Below, piece after piece: positions 7,628 through 15,000 of a stretch of DNA of 18,452 nt; position 1 is the first letter of the stretch, and each line of letters begins with the position of its first letter. The notes below the pieces were generated by a model. The model worked only from the letters and a program-made list of their open reading frames with translations, was not told the DNA's origin and ran no database searches. Made by a program: the position numbers and the translations under genes. The stretch lies in the NCBI GenBank assembly GCA_041487355.1, contig JBGPND010000094.1, forward strand, positions 1-18,452, in the 5' to 3' direction. Origin of the DNA: JAMXLO01 sp041487355. Its GTDB lineage: Bacteria > Pseudomonadota > Alphaproteobacteria > Acetobacterales > Acetobacteraceae.

Positions 7628-9037
7628 TCACGGTTCGCGCATCCCTTCGGAGGCGATGGGCATGATCTTGCCGAGCAGGTAGGTCATCACCGTCCGCTTG
7701 CCGACCTTGACATCGGCCGTCGCGGGCATGCCAGGCATGATGCGGAAGCCGGCGGGGGTGTTGTGCAGAGCAATCCGGTCGATCGCAATTCGCGCGCGGT
7801 AATAGGGCTCGTTGCTGCCATTCGGCATCGGTACCGCGCCCGTCGGATTGCGCTGCTCGTCCTGGGCGGTGAAGCTGTCGGCGCTGATGCTTCGCACCGT
7901 GCCGTAGGCGAGGCCGTACTGGCTGAACGGGAAGGTGTCGAACTTGATCGCCACCGAATCGCCGACATGCACGAAACCATCGTCGCGGCCGGAGATGTTG
8001 CCCTCGACCTCCAGCGGCGCGTCGGCCGGCACCAGGGTGATGAACTGCTGGCCCGACTGCAGCACGGAGCCGACCGAGACCTTCGCCACCGTCAGCACCG
8101 TCGCGTCGCGATCCGCGCGCAGCTCGACGAGCTGGCGGCGAAGCTGCGCCTTGTTCAGCGACTCGCGGGCATCCGACAGCTTGCTCGTGGCATCCGACAG
8201 CTTCTCGGACACGTCGGCGTGCCAGCTCTGCACATAGCCGTCACGCTCGGCAACCATGGCCGCGAGGTCACGCCTGGCGGCAGTCGCGGTTTCCTCGGCG
8301 CTGTGCAGGTTGCGCTCCATTTCGGCCCGATTGTCCATCGCGGCAAGCGTGTTGAGCTTGCTGCCGACCTGCAGGCGCTCGAGATCGCGCCGCATCTGCT
8401 CGACGCTGGTCGCGACCTGCAGGCGGTTGCGGAAGCCTGACGCGTCAGAATTGGCCCGCGCGATGGCCGAAACGAGGCCATTCACCTTTTGGGTGTAGTT
8501 CTCGAGCTTGAAGTTGTACTCGGCCTGGCGCTGGGCGAAGATCGCGGCCTGCAACGACAGGCTGGGATCGAGCCCCGTATAGGTGAACGGCCGTCCGTCA
8601 GCCTCCGCCTGAAGTCGGGAGACCTGGGCTTGCAGGCTGGCGACCTGCGCGGCGAGCGCGCCGACGTCGGCGGCGGCGAAGGTGGGATCGAGCCGTGCGA
8701 GCACCTGGCCCGCATGCACGGATTCCCCGTCGCGCACCTCGATCGAACGCACGATCGAAGCCTCGAGCGGCTGCACGACCAGCGTCGGAGCCTGTGAGAC
8801 CACCCGGCCCTGGGCGGTGACCACGCGATCGACCGGGATCAGTGCCATCGCGCCTGCAACGACAGCGAACATGCTGGAGATCATCCAGATCGTGCCACGC
8901 GCGGACTGGGGGATCGGCGCCGCGGTGATCGCGCTGGAGGGCGACTGGAACTCGAGGATCGCCGGCAGCGTCGGATCGCTGCGGTCGACGACGGCGGTAC
9001 TAATCGCCTTGGACGAGGGTCGGGGCGAGAGCTGCAT
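7628..9037 (-). CDS. Type I secretion membrane fusion protein, HlyD family
   Basis: A 469-aa periplasmic adaptor linking the inner-membrane ABC exporter to an outer-membrane TolC-like channel. A cytosolic N tail (1-47) precedes one transmembrane helix (about 48-68). Then comes the first lipoyl half-motif (VVQPLEASIVRSIEVRDGESV, shared around residues 87-107), a long coiled-coil hairpin (about 120-310), the second lipoyl half (around 310-340) and a beta-barrel region. The family-typical end is MPGMPATADVKVGKRTVMTYLLGKI. Length fits the family (430-480 aa). The ATG at 9037 has AAGG 8 bases upstream and lies 38 bp inside the 3' end of the ABC gene, so the two are probably translationally coupled. 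No tolC-like gene is in the window. Confidence 0.93.
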   Translation of the reverse strand: MQLSPRPSSKAISTAVVDRSDPTLPAILEFQSPSSAITAAPIPQSARGTIWMISSMFAVVAGAMALIPVDRVVTAQGRVVSQAPTLVVQPLEASIVRSIEVRDGESVHAGQVLARLDPTFAAADVGALAAQVASLQAQVSRLQAEADGRPFTYTGLDPSLSLQAAIFAQRQAEYNFKLENYTQKVNGLVSAIARANSDASGFRNRLQVATSVEQMRRDLERLQVGSKLNTLAAMDNRAEMERNLHSAEETATAARRDLAAMVAERDGYVQSWHADVSEKLSDATSKLSDARESLNKAQLRRQLVELRADRDATVLTVAKVSVGSVLQSGQQFITLVPADAPLEVEGNISGRDDGFVHVGDSVAIKFDTFPFSQYGLAYGTVRSISADSFTAQDEQRNPTGAVPMPNGSNEPYYRARIAIDRIALHNTPAGFRIMPGMPATADVKVGKRTVMTYLLGKIMPIASEGMREP

Positions 9038-11321
9038 GACGAGGACCTTGACTGTCGAGATGGCGATTCTGCTGTGCCCAGAGCTGGCGATAGATGGTGC
9101 AGCGCTCGAGCAGGACGCGGTGTGGCGCGATGTCCATCACCTTGCCCTTCTCCAGCACCAGGATCTGGTCGCATTCGGTGAGCGAGGACAGCCGATGGGA
9201 AACGATAACCATCGTCCGCCCGAGGGCGATGCGCAGCAGATTGGCGCAGACCAGCGCTTCGCTTTCCGGATCGAGCGCGCTGGTCGCCTCGTCGAGAATC
9301 AGGATGCGCGGATCACTGATCAGCGCACGCGCGATCGCCAGACGCTGCTTCTGACCGCCGGAGAGGTTCGGTGAACCCTCTTCGATGTAGGTCTCGTAGC
9401 CGTTCGGCATGCGCTCGATGAATTCCTCGGCGCCGGCGAGGCGCGCGGCGCGCACCGCATCCTCCAGCGTCAGGCCTGGCCGCCCGGCAAGGATGTTGTC
9501 GCGGATCGAGCCACGGAACAGGAAATTGTCCTGCAGCACTACGCCGAAACTCTGGCGCAGGTGGCGCAGGTTGATCTCGCGCAGGTCCGAGCCGTCGATC
9601 TTCAGGAAGCCGGAGTAGTCACGATTGATACCCTGCAGCAGTCGGGTGATGGTCGACTTGCCGGAACCGGACCGCCCGACGATGCCAAGCATCGTACCGG
9701 CGGGCACTGCGAAGTTGACGCGATCCAACGCGGGAATCTTCGTGCCGCCGTACGTGAAGGTGACGTCGTCGAAGGTGATGTCGCCGGCAAATTTCGGGCG
9801 CAGCCCGCCGGACGCCGCGTCGGCTTCCAATGGCCGGTTGAGCACCGACGCCGCTTCCGACAGCGCGGAGGCAACATCCTGGTACTCGTCGGTCATTTTC
9901 GCCAACTGGACCAGAGGCTGCGCGACGCGCATCGACAACATCATGAAGGCGAACAGCGAACCGACTGCGTAGCCGGTGGGATCGCTCATCGCCCAATAAG
10001 CACCCAGCAGGATAACGCCCATCCACATGAAACGCTCGATCGGCGTCACGATCGTCTGTGGCCAATTGCCGAGCTTGCCATAGGCAAGGCGCCACTTGCC
10101 GGCCTCGGCTACCCGTTCATCCCACAATGCCTTGCGCTGCGGCTCCAGGGCCAGGGACTTCACCGTCCTGACGCCGAAGATGGTCTCGCCAAGTGCCGCC
10201 TGCTTGGCGGTCTCGGCAGCTATGACCCGGCCAAAGATGATTGCGAGCGGCTTCAGATAGACCAGGATGATCAACGTGATCAGGCAGGCGCAGGCCAGGA
10301 CGACCCAGGCAAGAGAGGCATTCAGCCAGAACAGGAAGGGCAGCAGCACGCACAGCGTCATCATGTCGAGGAACGCCGTCATCAGCTTGCCAGTCAGGAA
10401 TTCGCGTATCTTGTGAATCTGGCTGATCTTGAACATGGTCTCGCCGGCCGGGTGGCGCTCGAAATAGTCGAGCGGCAGGCGCAGCAACCGGTTGAACACG
10501 TGCAGATTGAGCCGCGCGTCGATCCGCGTGCCGATCACCAGGACGATCAGCCGGCGCGCATAGCCAAGCAGCGTCTCGTAAGCGATGCCGACGGCGAGAA
10601 TGCTCGAGAGCAGTATGAGCGTGGAGTAGCTGTTGTGGGTCAGCACCTTGTCGACCACCGTCATGACCAGGAACGGTGGGAAAATCGTGAGGAAACTGAG
10701 GGTGAGTGAGGCGATGCCGATGTCGCGCAGCGAGTGCTTCTCCTGCAGCACGAGGCTGATGAGCCAGCGCAACGAGAACGGCGCGTCGGTCTCGGCAAAG
10801 CCACGGCTAGCGCGCAGCAGGACTGCGTCGCCCGCCCAGACTTCGGCCAGGCGCATCTCGTCCACCGGAACCGGCGGATCGGCGGCCGGTCCGCAAGGGT
10901 CCTTGATGAAGACGACCTTGTGCTCGGTATTGGCGCCGGTGAGCAGACCCGCGGTGCCGTCGGTGAACAGCAGCACCACTGGCGCGGTGTTGTGGAACCG
11001 CAGGAGGTGACGCCAGCGCAGCCGCACGGCGCGCGCCCACATTCCGGCGTTCTGCGCCCAGGTGGAGAGCTCGGCGGCTGACGGCAATTTTTCGCCGGGA
11101 GTGCCGCGGAACTCGCCAGGGTCGAGTTCGATGCCGTGATACCGACCGGCCAGGATCACGGCCTGCAGCCTGGGATGGATCGGCAACTCGCCCGCTTCGC
11201 TCAGCCCTCCGGCCGCGCTCATGCCGGCGCCGCCGCCATCGGCCTCGGCGAGCGGTTCCCGATCAACCGATTGAGGACGCTGCCCCGGAGGACCGGAGAT
11301 GTGTCCGTCATTTACATCCAC
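9000..11321 (-). CDS. Type I secretion ABC exporter, HlyB-type with C39-like domain
   Basis: A 773-aa inner-membrane ABC transporter that exports a protein with an uncleaved C-terminal signal. A Pro/Gly-rich N tail (1-45) is followed by a C39-peptidase-like domain (about 46-175). In the segment preceding the RYHG motif, the catalytic Cys position appears to be Pro50, so this is a non-cleaving CLD as in HlyB. The six-helix membrane domain spans about 185-470, including VVDKVLTHNSYSTL and YFERHPAGET. The ATPase domain has Walker A GRSGSGKS (549-556), signature LSGGQ (653-657), Walker B ILILDEATSALD (from 673) and the H-loop His709. I chose GTG 11321 because a GAGGGGG lies 7 bases upstream; ATG at residue 34 is the alternative. 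First gene of the six-gene operon. Confidence 0.93.
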   Translation of the reverse strand: MDVNDGHISGPPGQRPQSVDREPLAEADGGGAGMSAAGGLSEAGELPIHPRLQAVILAGRYHGIELDPGEFRGTPGEKLPSAAELSTWAQNAGMWARAVRLRWRHLLRFHNTAPVVLLFTDGTAGLLTGANTEHKVVFIKDPCGPAADPPVPVDEMRLAEVWAGDAVLLRASRGFAETDAPFSLRWLISLVLQEKHSLRDIGIASLTLSFLTIFPPFLVMTVVDKVLTHNSYSTLILLSSILAVGIAYETLLGYARRLIVLVIGTRIDARLNLHVFNRLLRLPLDYFERHPAGETMFKISQIHKIREFLTGKLMTAFLDMMTLCVLLPFLFWLNASLAWVVLACACLITLIILVYLKPLAIIFGRVIAAETAKQAALGETIFGVRTVKSLALEPQRKALWDERVAEAGKWRLAYGKLGNWPQTIVTPIERFMWMGVILLGAYWAMSDPTGYAVGSLFAFMMLSMRVAQPLVQLAKMTDEYQDVASALSEAASVLNRPLEADAASGGLRPKFAGDITFDDVTFTYGGTKIPALDRVNFAVPAGTMLGIVGRSGSGKSTITRLLQGINRDYSGFLKIDGSDLREINLRHLRQSFGVVLQDNFLFRGSIRDNILAGRPGLTLEDAVRAARLAGAEEFIERMPNGYETYIEEGSPNLSGGQKQRLAIARALISDPRILILDEATSALDPESEALVCANLLRIALGRTMVIVSHRLSSLTECDQILVLEKGKVMDIAPHRVLLERCTIYRQLWAQQNRHLDSQGPRHAALAPTLVQGD

Positions 11322-11613
11322 GAGCGATCCCCCTCAGAGGCGTGTCCAATTGCGGGCCGGGACCCCGGTCCCTTCATGCCGACGCGAACTGTTTTGGCGC
11401 GCTCGGCTCGGTCATCTTCCGCCAGCACTTTCCGGACCAGCATGTGGCCTGGCCGGATCGCCGATGGCTGGAATGCCGTTGGGCAGTATGCCCTTTCAGG
11501 CTACAAGATATCAACAAATCCCCGTCTGGCCGCCGGACGGCCCAGCGGGACGCGACCGGCGACGCAATAAGCCGGGAGGACTATGACACGGTCGGCAGGC
11601 GGGGACAAAGCAA
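11322..11613. other. Divergent intergenic region between the secretion operon and the amidase gene
   Basis: These 292 bases separate two divergently transcribed units and must hold both promoters. Centrally (about 11485-11520) there is a relatively AT-rich patch including 'caagatatcaacaaatc', the likeliest promoter zone. I cannot point to convincing paired -35/-10 boxes or an operator palindrome. Several short open frames cross it but none has a credible start site or protein-like composition. Confidence 0.5.
11329..11335 (-). promoter_or_regulatory. Strong ribosome binding site of the ABC exporter gene
   Basis: GAGGGGG on the minus strand, 7 bases before the GTG at 11321. It decides the start in favour of the GTG over the in-frame ATG 33 codons further in. 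Confidence 0.6.
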
Positions 11614-12807
11614 ATGGTGGCGGTGGAAGATACTGTCGGAGCCTTCGTGCCGGGTCCGCGGCTTGAACGGCCACCGCTCGGATCCGGTCGCCTCTCCGGC
11701 CTCAGCTTCGCCGTGAAGGACCTGTTCGACGTCGCCGGCGCCGTCACCACCTACGGCAACCCGGACTGGGCGAGCACGCACTCGCCGGCCATCGCCACCG
11801 CGCCGGTGGTGACCAGCCTGCTGCAGGCAGGCGCCCGGCTGGTCGGCAAGACCAAGACCATGGAACTCGCCTATGGCCTTACCGGCGAGAACATCTGGCA
11901 GGGCACGCCGCTCAATCCCCGCGCCCCGGACCGGTTTCCTGGTGGCTCGAGCTGCGGCTCCGCCGCCGCGGTCGCCGCCGGCCTGGTCGACTTCGCGCTC
12001 GGCTCCGACACCGGCGGCTCGGTCCGCGTACCCGCCAGCTATTGCGGCCTGTTCGGCATCCGCCCGACCTTCGGCGCCATCGGCCTGGCCGGCGCCTGTC
12101 CGCTGGCGCCCAGTTTCGATACCTGCGGCTGGTTCGCCCGCAGCGGTTCGATACTGGCCGGGGTCGGCGAGGTGCTGCTGCCTGGCGGGCGGCAGAGCGT
12201 GGACGGGCCGCTGCTGCGGGTCGAGGAAGCCTGGGTCAACGCGCAGCCCGACGTCGCCGAGGCGCTGCGCCCCGCGCTCGAGAAGCTCGAACAACTGCGC
12301 GGCCGGGCGGTCGGCATACGCCTCGCCCCCGAGGGCATCGACAGTTTCTTCGACCATTTCCGTACCGTGCAGGCCGAGGAGATCTGGGCCGCGCTCGGCG
12401 GCTGGGTCGAGGCCGTCAAACCACGCTTCGGGCCTGGCATCGGCGAGCGCTTCGCCGCCGCCAAGGCGACGGACGCCGCGGTGGCGGCGCCGGGCCGCGC
12501 CTTCCGTCGGCTGATCCAGGCACGCATCCGCCCGCTGCTGGCCGGCGGAGCGGTGCTCGTCTATCCGACCAGCCCGTGCCCGGCCCCGCTGCTGACCGCG
12601 AGCACGGCGGAGCAGAACGCGGTCCGCCAGGCAACGATCGGCGTGACGGCGATCGCCGGCTTCTGCGGGCTGCCGGAAGTGATATTGCCGGCCGGCACCG
12701 TCGGTGGAGCCCCGGTCGGGCTTTCGCTGGTCGCCGCGCCTGGCTACGACCGCGGGTTGCTCGCGCTTGCCTGCGACGCGGCGTCCGTGCTTGGGCTGCC
12801 GGTCTGA
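11614..12807 (+). CDS. Amidase signature family hydrolase
   Basis: A 397-aa cytoplasmic amidohydrolase with the Ser-cisSer-Lys triad: Lys35 in FAVKD, cis-Ser112/113 in PGGSSCGSA and nucleophile Ser136 in SDTGGSVRVPA. The conserved glycine-rich core spans about 105-160. It is shorter than GatA (~480 aa) and lacks GatA operon partners, so a free-standing amidase on a small amide is more likely than a tRNA amidotransferase. The exact substrate cannot be read from the sequence. ATG 11614 has GGGGA about 8 bases upstream. It is followed after 18 bp by a GNAT acetyltransferase gene on the same strand, so the two are probably co-transcribed. A hydrolase/acetylase pair could act on the same amine or amino-acid-type compound; that is inference. 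Confidence 0.9.
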   Translation: MVAVEDTVGAFVPGPRLERPPLGSGRLSGLSFAVKDLFDVAGAVTTYGNPDWASTHSPAIATAPVVTSLLQAGARLVGKTKTMELAYGLTGENIWQGTPLNPRAPDRFPGGSSCGSAAAVAAGLVDFALGSDTGGSVRVPASYCGLFGIRPTFGAIGLAGACPLAPSFDTCGWFARSGSILAGVGEVLLPGGRQSVDGPLLRVEEAWVNAQPDVAEALRPALEKLEQLRGRAVGIRLAPEGIDSFFDHFRTVQAEEIWAALGGWVEAVKPRFGPGIGERFAAAKATDAAVAAPGRAFRRLIQARIRPLLAGGAVLVYPTSPCPAPLLTASTAEQNAVRQATIGVTAIAGFCGLPEVILPAGTVGGAPVGLSLVAAPGYDRGLLALACDAASVLGLPV

Positions 12808-12825
12808 CAGCAGGGACGTGCCGTG

Positions 12826-13341
12826 ATGGTGATACGCGAAGCGAGCGAAGCCGATATCCCGGAAATCCAGGCAATCTATGCCCACCACGTGCTGACCGGC
12901 ACCGGCACCTTCGAGGAGGAGCCGCCATCGGTCGAGGAGATGGCCGAACGGTTCGCCAAGGTGACCGGACACGGCTGGAGCTGGCTGGTGGCGACCGACG
13001 CGACGGGCGTGCTGGGCTACGCCTACTACACGCAGTTCCGCGACCGGTCAGCCTATCGCTACTGCGTCGAGGACAGCGTCTACGTGCGCGAGGACGTGCG
13101 CGGCCAGGGTGTCGGCAAGGCGCTGGTCGCGCGCCTGATCGAGGACGCCACCGCAAGCGGCATGCGCCAGATGATCGCGGTGATCGGCGATTCCGAGAAT
13201 GTCGGCTCGATCGGCGTGCATGCGAGCCTCGGCTTCCAGATGGTCGGCACGCTGCGGTCGGCCGGCGTGAAGTTCGGCCGCTGGGTGGATGTGGTTTCGA
13301 TGCAGCGGCCATTGGGGCGGGGTGACGCGGACGTTCCGTAG
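12826..13341 (+). CDS. GNAT N-acetyltransferase, phosphinothricin/methionine-sulfoximine type
   Basis: A 171-aa acetyl-CoA-dependent N-acetyltransferase. It matches the PAT/MnaT subgroup: IREASEADIPEIQAIYAHHV at the N terminus, TGTFEEEPPS, the acyl-CoA loop VRGQGVGKAL at about 92-100, and the C-terminal SENVGSIGVHASLGF then GRWVDVVSMQR. Members acetylate the amino group of glutamate-analogue toxins or of other amino acids such as methionine derivatives; which one here is unknown. The start is ambiguous between GTG 12823 and ATG 12826: AGGGA lies 6 or 9 bases upstream respectively. I prefer the ATG. It runs 18 bp behind the amidase gene. Length is normal for the family. Confidence 0.9.
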   Translation: MVIREASEADIPEIQAIYAHHVLTGTGTFEEEPPSVEEMAERFAKVTGHGWSWLVATDATGVLGYAYYTQFRDRSAYRYCVEDSVYVREDVRGQGVGKALVARLIEDATASGMRQMIAVIGDSENVGSIGVHASLGFQMVGTLRSAGVKFGRWVDVVSMQRPLGRGDADVP

Positions 13342-13362
13342 GACCCCGACACCCCCACCCCA

Positions 13363-13437
13363 ACCCTCCCCCGCTGCGCGGGAGAGGGGACGTGGTTGCT
13401 GGGCCGACACTCCCTCTCCCGCGCAGCGGGGGAGGGT
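13363..13437. repeat. Palindromic repeat (26-bp arms) between the GNAT and AmpG-like genes
   Basis: Arms 13363-13388 and 13412-13437 are perfectly complementary around a 23-base loop. An imperfect outer extension on each side (ccccgacaccccc / tcggggaggggg) continues the stem. This type of 'cctccccgctgcgcgggag' element is a widespread intergenic palindrome in high-GC proteobacteria. It fills most of the space between two genes and its right edge lies only 34 bp before the downstream ATG. It could attenuate or punctuate transcription; that is inference. Confidence 0.8.
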
Positions 13438-13471
13438 CGGGGAGGGGGATTACGGCCCGCCGCTGTGGCTG

Positions 13472-14689
13472 ATGGCAGCCTACGGCTTCGTCGCCGGCCT
13501 GCCACTGCCCCTGTCGGGCTTCACCTTCCGGCTATGGCTGTCGGAGGGCGGCGTCTCGCTGGCGGTGATCGGGCTGACCGCAAATATCGGCCTGGCCTAT
13601 TCGCTGAAATTCCTCTGGGCGCCGGTGCTGGACAACGCTCCACCGCCAGGCCCGCTGCGCCGCCTGGGCCGCCGGCGCGGCTGGCTCGCCGCGATCCAGC
13701 CCGCGCTCGCCGCCGGCGCCGCGCTGCTTGCCCTGTCTGACCCGGCGCGCCTGCCGTTCGTCTCGCTTTGCCTCGCCGCGCTGGTCGCGTTCCTGTCGGC
13801 GAGCCAGGACATCGTGGTGGATGCCTGGCGCATCGAGGCCTTCGCCCCGCATCGCCAGGGCGCGGCGATGGCGGCCTATGTCTGGGGCTATCGCGTCGCG
13901 CTGCTGATCGCGACCACCGGCGTGATCTCCGCGGTGAGCGCGGTCGGCTGGCATGCGGCGCTGCTCGGCGTGGCGGCACTGATCGGGCTCGGGCTTGTCG
14001 TCACGCTGCTGGCACCGGAACCGCCGCCGGCGGTCCGCCGCGATAGGCCGCCGGGCTTCGCCTCCCGCCTGGCGCACGCGGTGGGCGAGCCGCTGCGCGA
14101 TTTTCTGACGCGGCGCGGCGCGCTGCTGATCCTCGCCTTCGTCGCGCTGTTCAAGCTGGGCGAGGCGATGGCCGGCATCATGACCGCGCCGTTCTATCGC
14201 GCGCTCGGCTTCTCGCGCGAGGCGATCGCGGCGACCGGCTGGTTCTCGCTCGGCGGCACGCTGGCCGGCATCGCGCTGGGCGGCTGGCTGGTCGCGCGCA
14301 TCGGCACCGGGCGGGCTCTGCTGCGCACCGGCTGGACGCAGACGATCGCCATGGCGATGTATCTGCTGCTCGCCCTGTCGGCGGGCGAGCACCACGTGCT
14401 CTACGCGACGGTGACCACCGAGGCGTTCGCGCAGGGCATGGCCGACGCGGCGTTCATCACCTACCTGTCCGGCCTCTGTTCGCGCGCGTTCACCGCCACA
14501 CACTACGCGCTGCTGTCGTCGCTGGCGGCGATCGCGGTGCACACGATCGGCGGGGCGTCGGGCGTGCTGGCCGCGCAGGTGGGGTGGGTGGCGTTCTATG
14601 CGCTGTGCATGTTCGCCGCGCTGCCGTCGATGGGGCTGATGCTGGTGCTGCTGCGGCGGTATCCGCCGGAGGAGGGGGAGGGGCGGTGA
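13472..14689 (+). CDS. AmpG-like MFS transporter (muropeptide permease family)
   Basis: A 405-aa integral inner-membrane protein with about 12 hydrophobic segments. The AmpG signature is clear: SLKFLWAPVLDNAPPP followed by LGRRRGWLAAIQ at about 44-76, then LSASQDIVVDAWRIEAF at 109-124. AmpG imports anhydro-muropeptides for cell-wall recycling; distant members carry other cargo. The start is uncertain. The frame remains open back to 13289 but runs through the palindromic repeat, so upstream residues (PSPAARERG-like) are repeat translation, not protein. ATG 13472 is the first plausible Met; it begins directly in transmembrane helix 1, without a good ribosome binding site, and the usual cytoplasmic N tail is missing. 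A CTG just upstream or repeat-mediated loss of the native 5' end are alternatives. Confidence 0.85.
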   Translation: MAAYGFVAGLPLPLSGFTFRLWLSEGGVSLAVIGLTANIGLAYSLKFLWAPVLDNAPPPGPLRRLGRRRGWLAAIQPALAAGAALLALSDPARLPFVSLCLAALVAFLSASQDIVVDAWRIEAFAPHRQGAAMAAYVWGYRVALLIATTGVISAVSAVGWHAALLGVAALIGLGLVVTLLAPEPPPAVRRDRPPGFASRLAHAVGEPLRDFLTRRGALLILAFVALFKLGEAMAGIMTAPFYRALGFSREAIAATGWFSLGGTLAGIALGGWLVARIGTGRALLRTGWTQTIAMAMYLLLALSAGEHHVLYATVTTEAFAQGMADAAFITYLSGLCSRAFTATHYALLSSLAAIAVHTIGGASGVLAAQVGWVAFYALCMFAALPSMGLMLVLLRRYPPEEGEGR

Positions 14690-14787
14690 GGCGGAAGGGT
14701 GAGTCGACCTACCCGCGAGGGGTAAGTGGTGTGTAAACGGGCTTTCCAGTAAGACTATGGTCTTGAAGTGCTTTCTTGGAGGTATTC
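14690..14787 (+). other. Leader region of the TGT/ArcS-like cassette
   Basis: These 98 bases precede the first cassette gene and mark a drop in GC relative to the AmpG-like gene. The AT-richer part (about 14730-14775) is the likely promoter site, but I see no confident -35/-10 pair. No repeat, tRNA end or direct duplication marks an integration boundary here. Confidence 0.4.
14778..14782 (+). promoter_or_regulatory. Ribosome binding site that decides a TTG start
   Basis: A perfect GGAGG lies 5 bases before TTG 14788. It overlaps the alternative TTG at 14776, which therefore cannot be the start it serves. This supports a real 70-aa gene with a rare TTG initiation codon. Confidence 0.65.
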
Positions 14788-15000
14788 TTGCCTTTTCGTC
14801 CTGGTCGAGGTCACGCCTATCCCTACTTCAAGGTCCAGGCCAGGGACCGCCGAACGCTCGCGTGGAAGGACCATCGAAGGGAAGCCTTCGATGACGACGT
14901 TTCAGCGCGCGCGTACCGGGCAAACGTGGACCCGAGCATCGAAACCCGCATCGTCAGGTGGGACGAGAAGGGGGCGACGCCGCTTCAGGATTCGGAATGA
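14788..15000 (+). CDS. Small hypothetical protein, first gene of the TGT/ArcS-like cassette
   Basis: A 70-aa highly charged soluble protein, rich in Arg, Asp and aromatic residues (MPFRPGRGHAYPYFKV at the start, RIVRWDEKG near the end). No family is recognised. It has no membrane segment, signal peptide or zinc motif. It starts at TTG with a perfect GGAGG 5 bases upstream, and its TGA overlaps the next gene's ATG (ATGA), which is strong evidence that it is translated and coupled to the downstream gene. Possible roles include a small nucleic-acid- or protein-binding accessory subunit; the basic N-terminal part fits that only weakly. Confidence 0.65.
   Translation: MPFRPGRGHAYPYFKVQARDRRTLAWKDHRREAFDDDVSARAYRANVDPSIETRIVRWDEKGATPLQDSE

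Noticed and set aside
5609..8440. Very long open frame (943 codons) on the plus strand, antisense to the Sel1, HlyD and large glycosyltransferase genes
   Set aside because: It is a high-GC shadow: the opposite strand encodes clear family motifs throughout, and this frame gives Arg/Ala/Gln/His-rich sequence with no domain or ribosome binding site.
11581..12972. Minus-strand 463-codon open frame antisense to the amidase
   Set aside because: The plus strand has the complete amidase catalytic triad; the antisense frame is low-complexity and lacks any family pattern.
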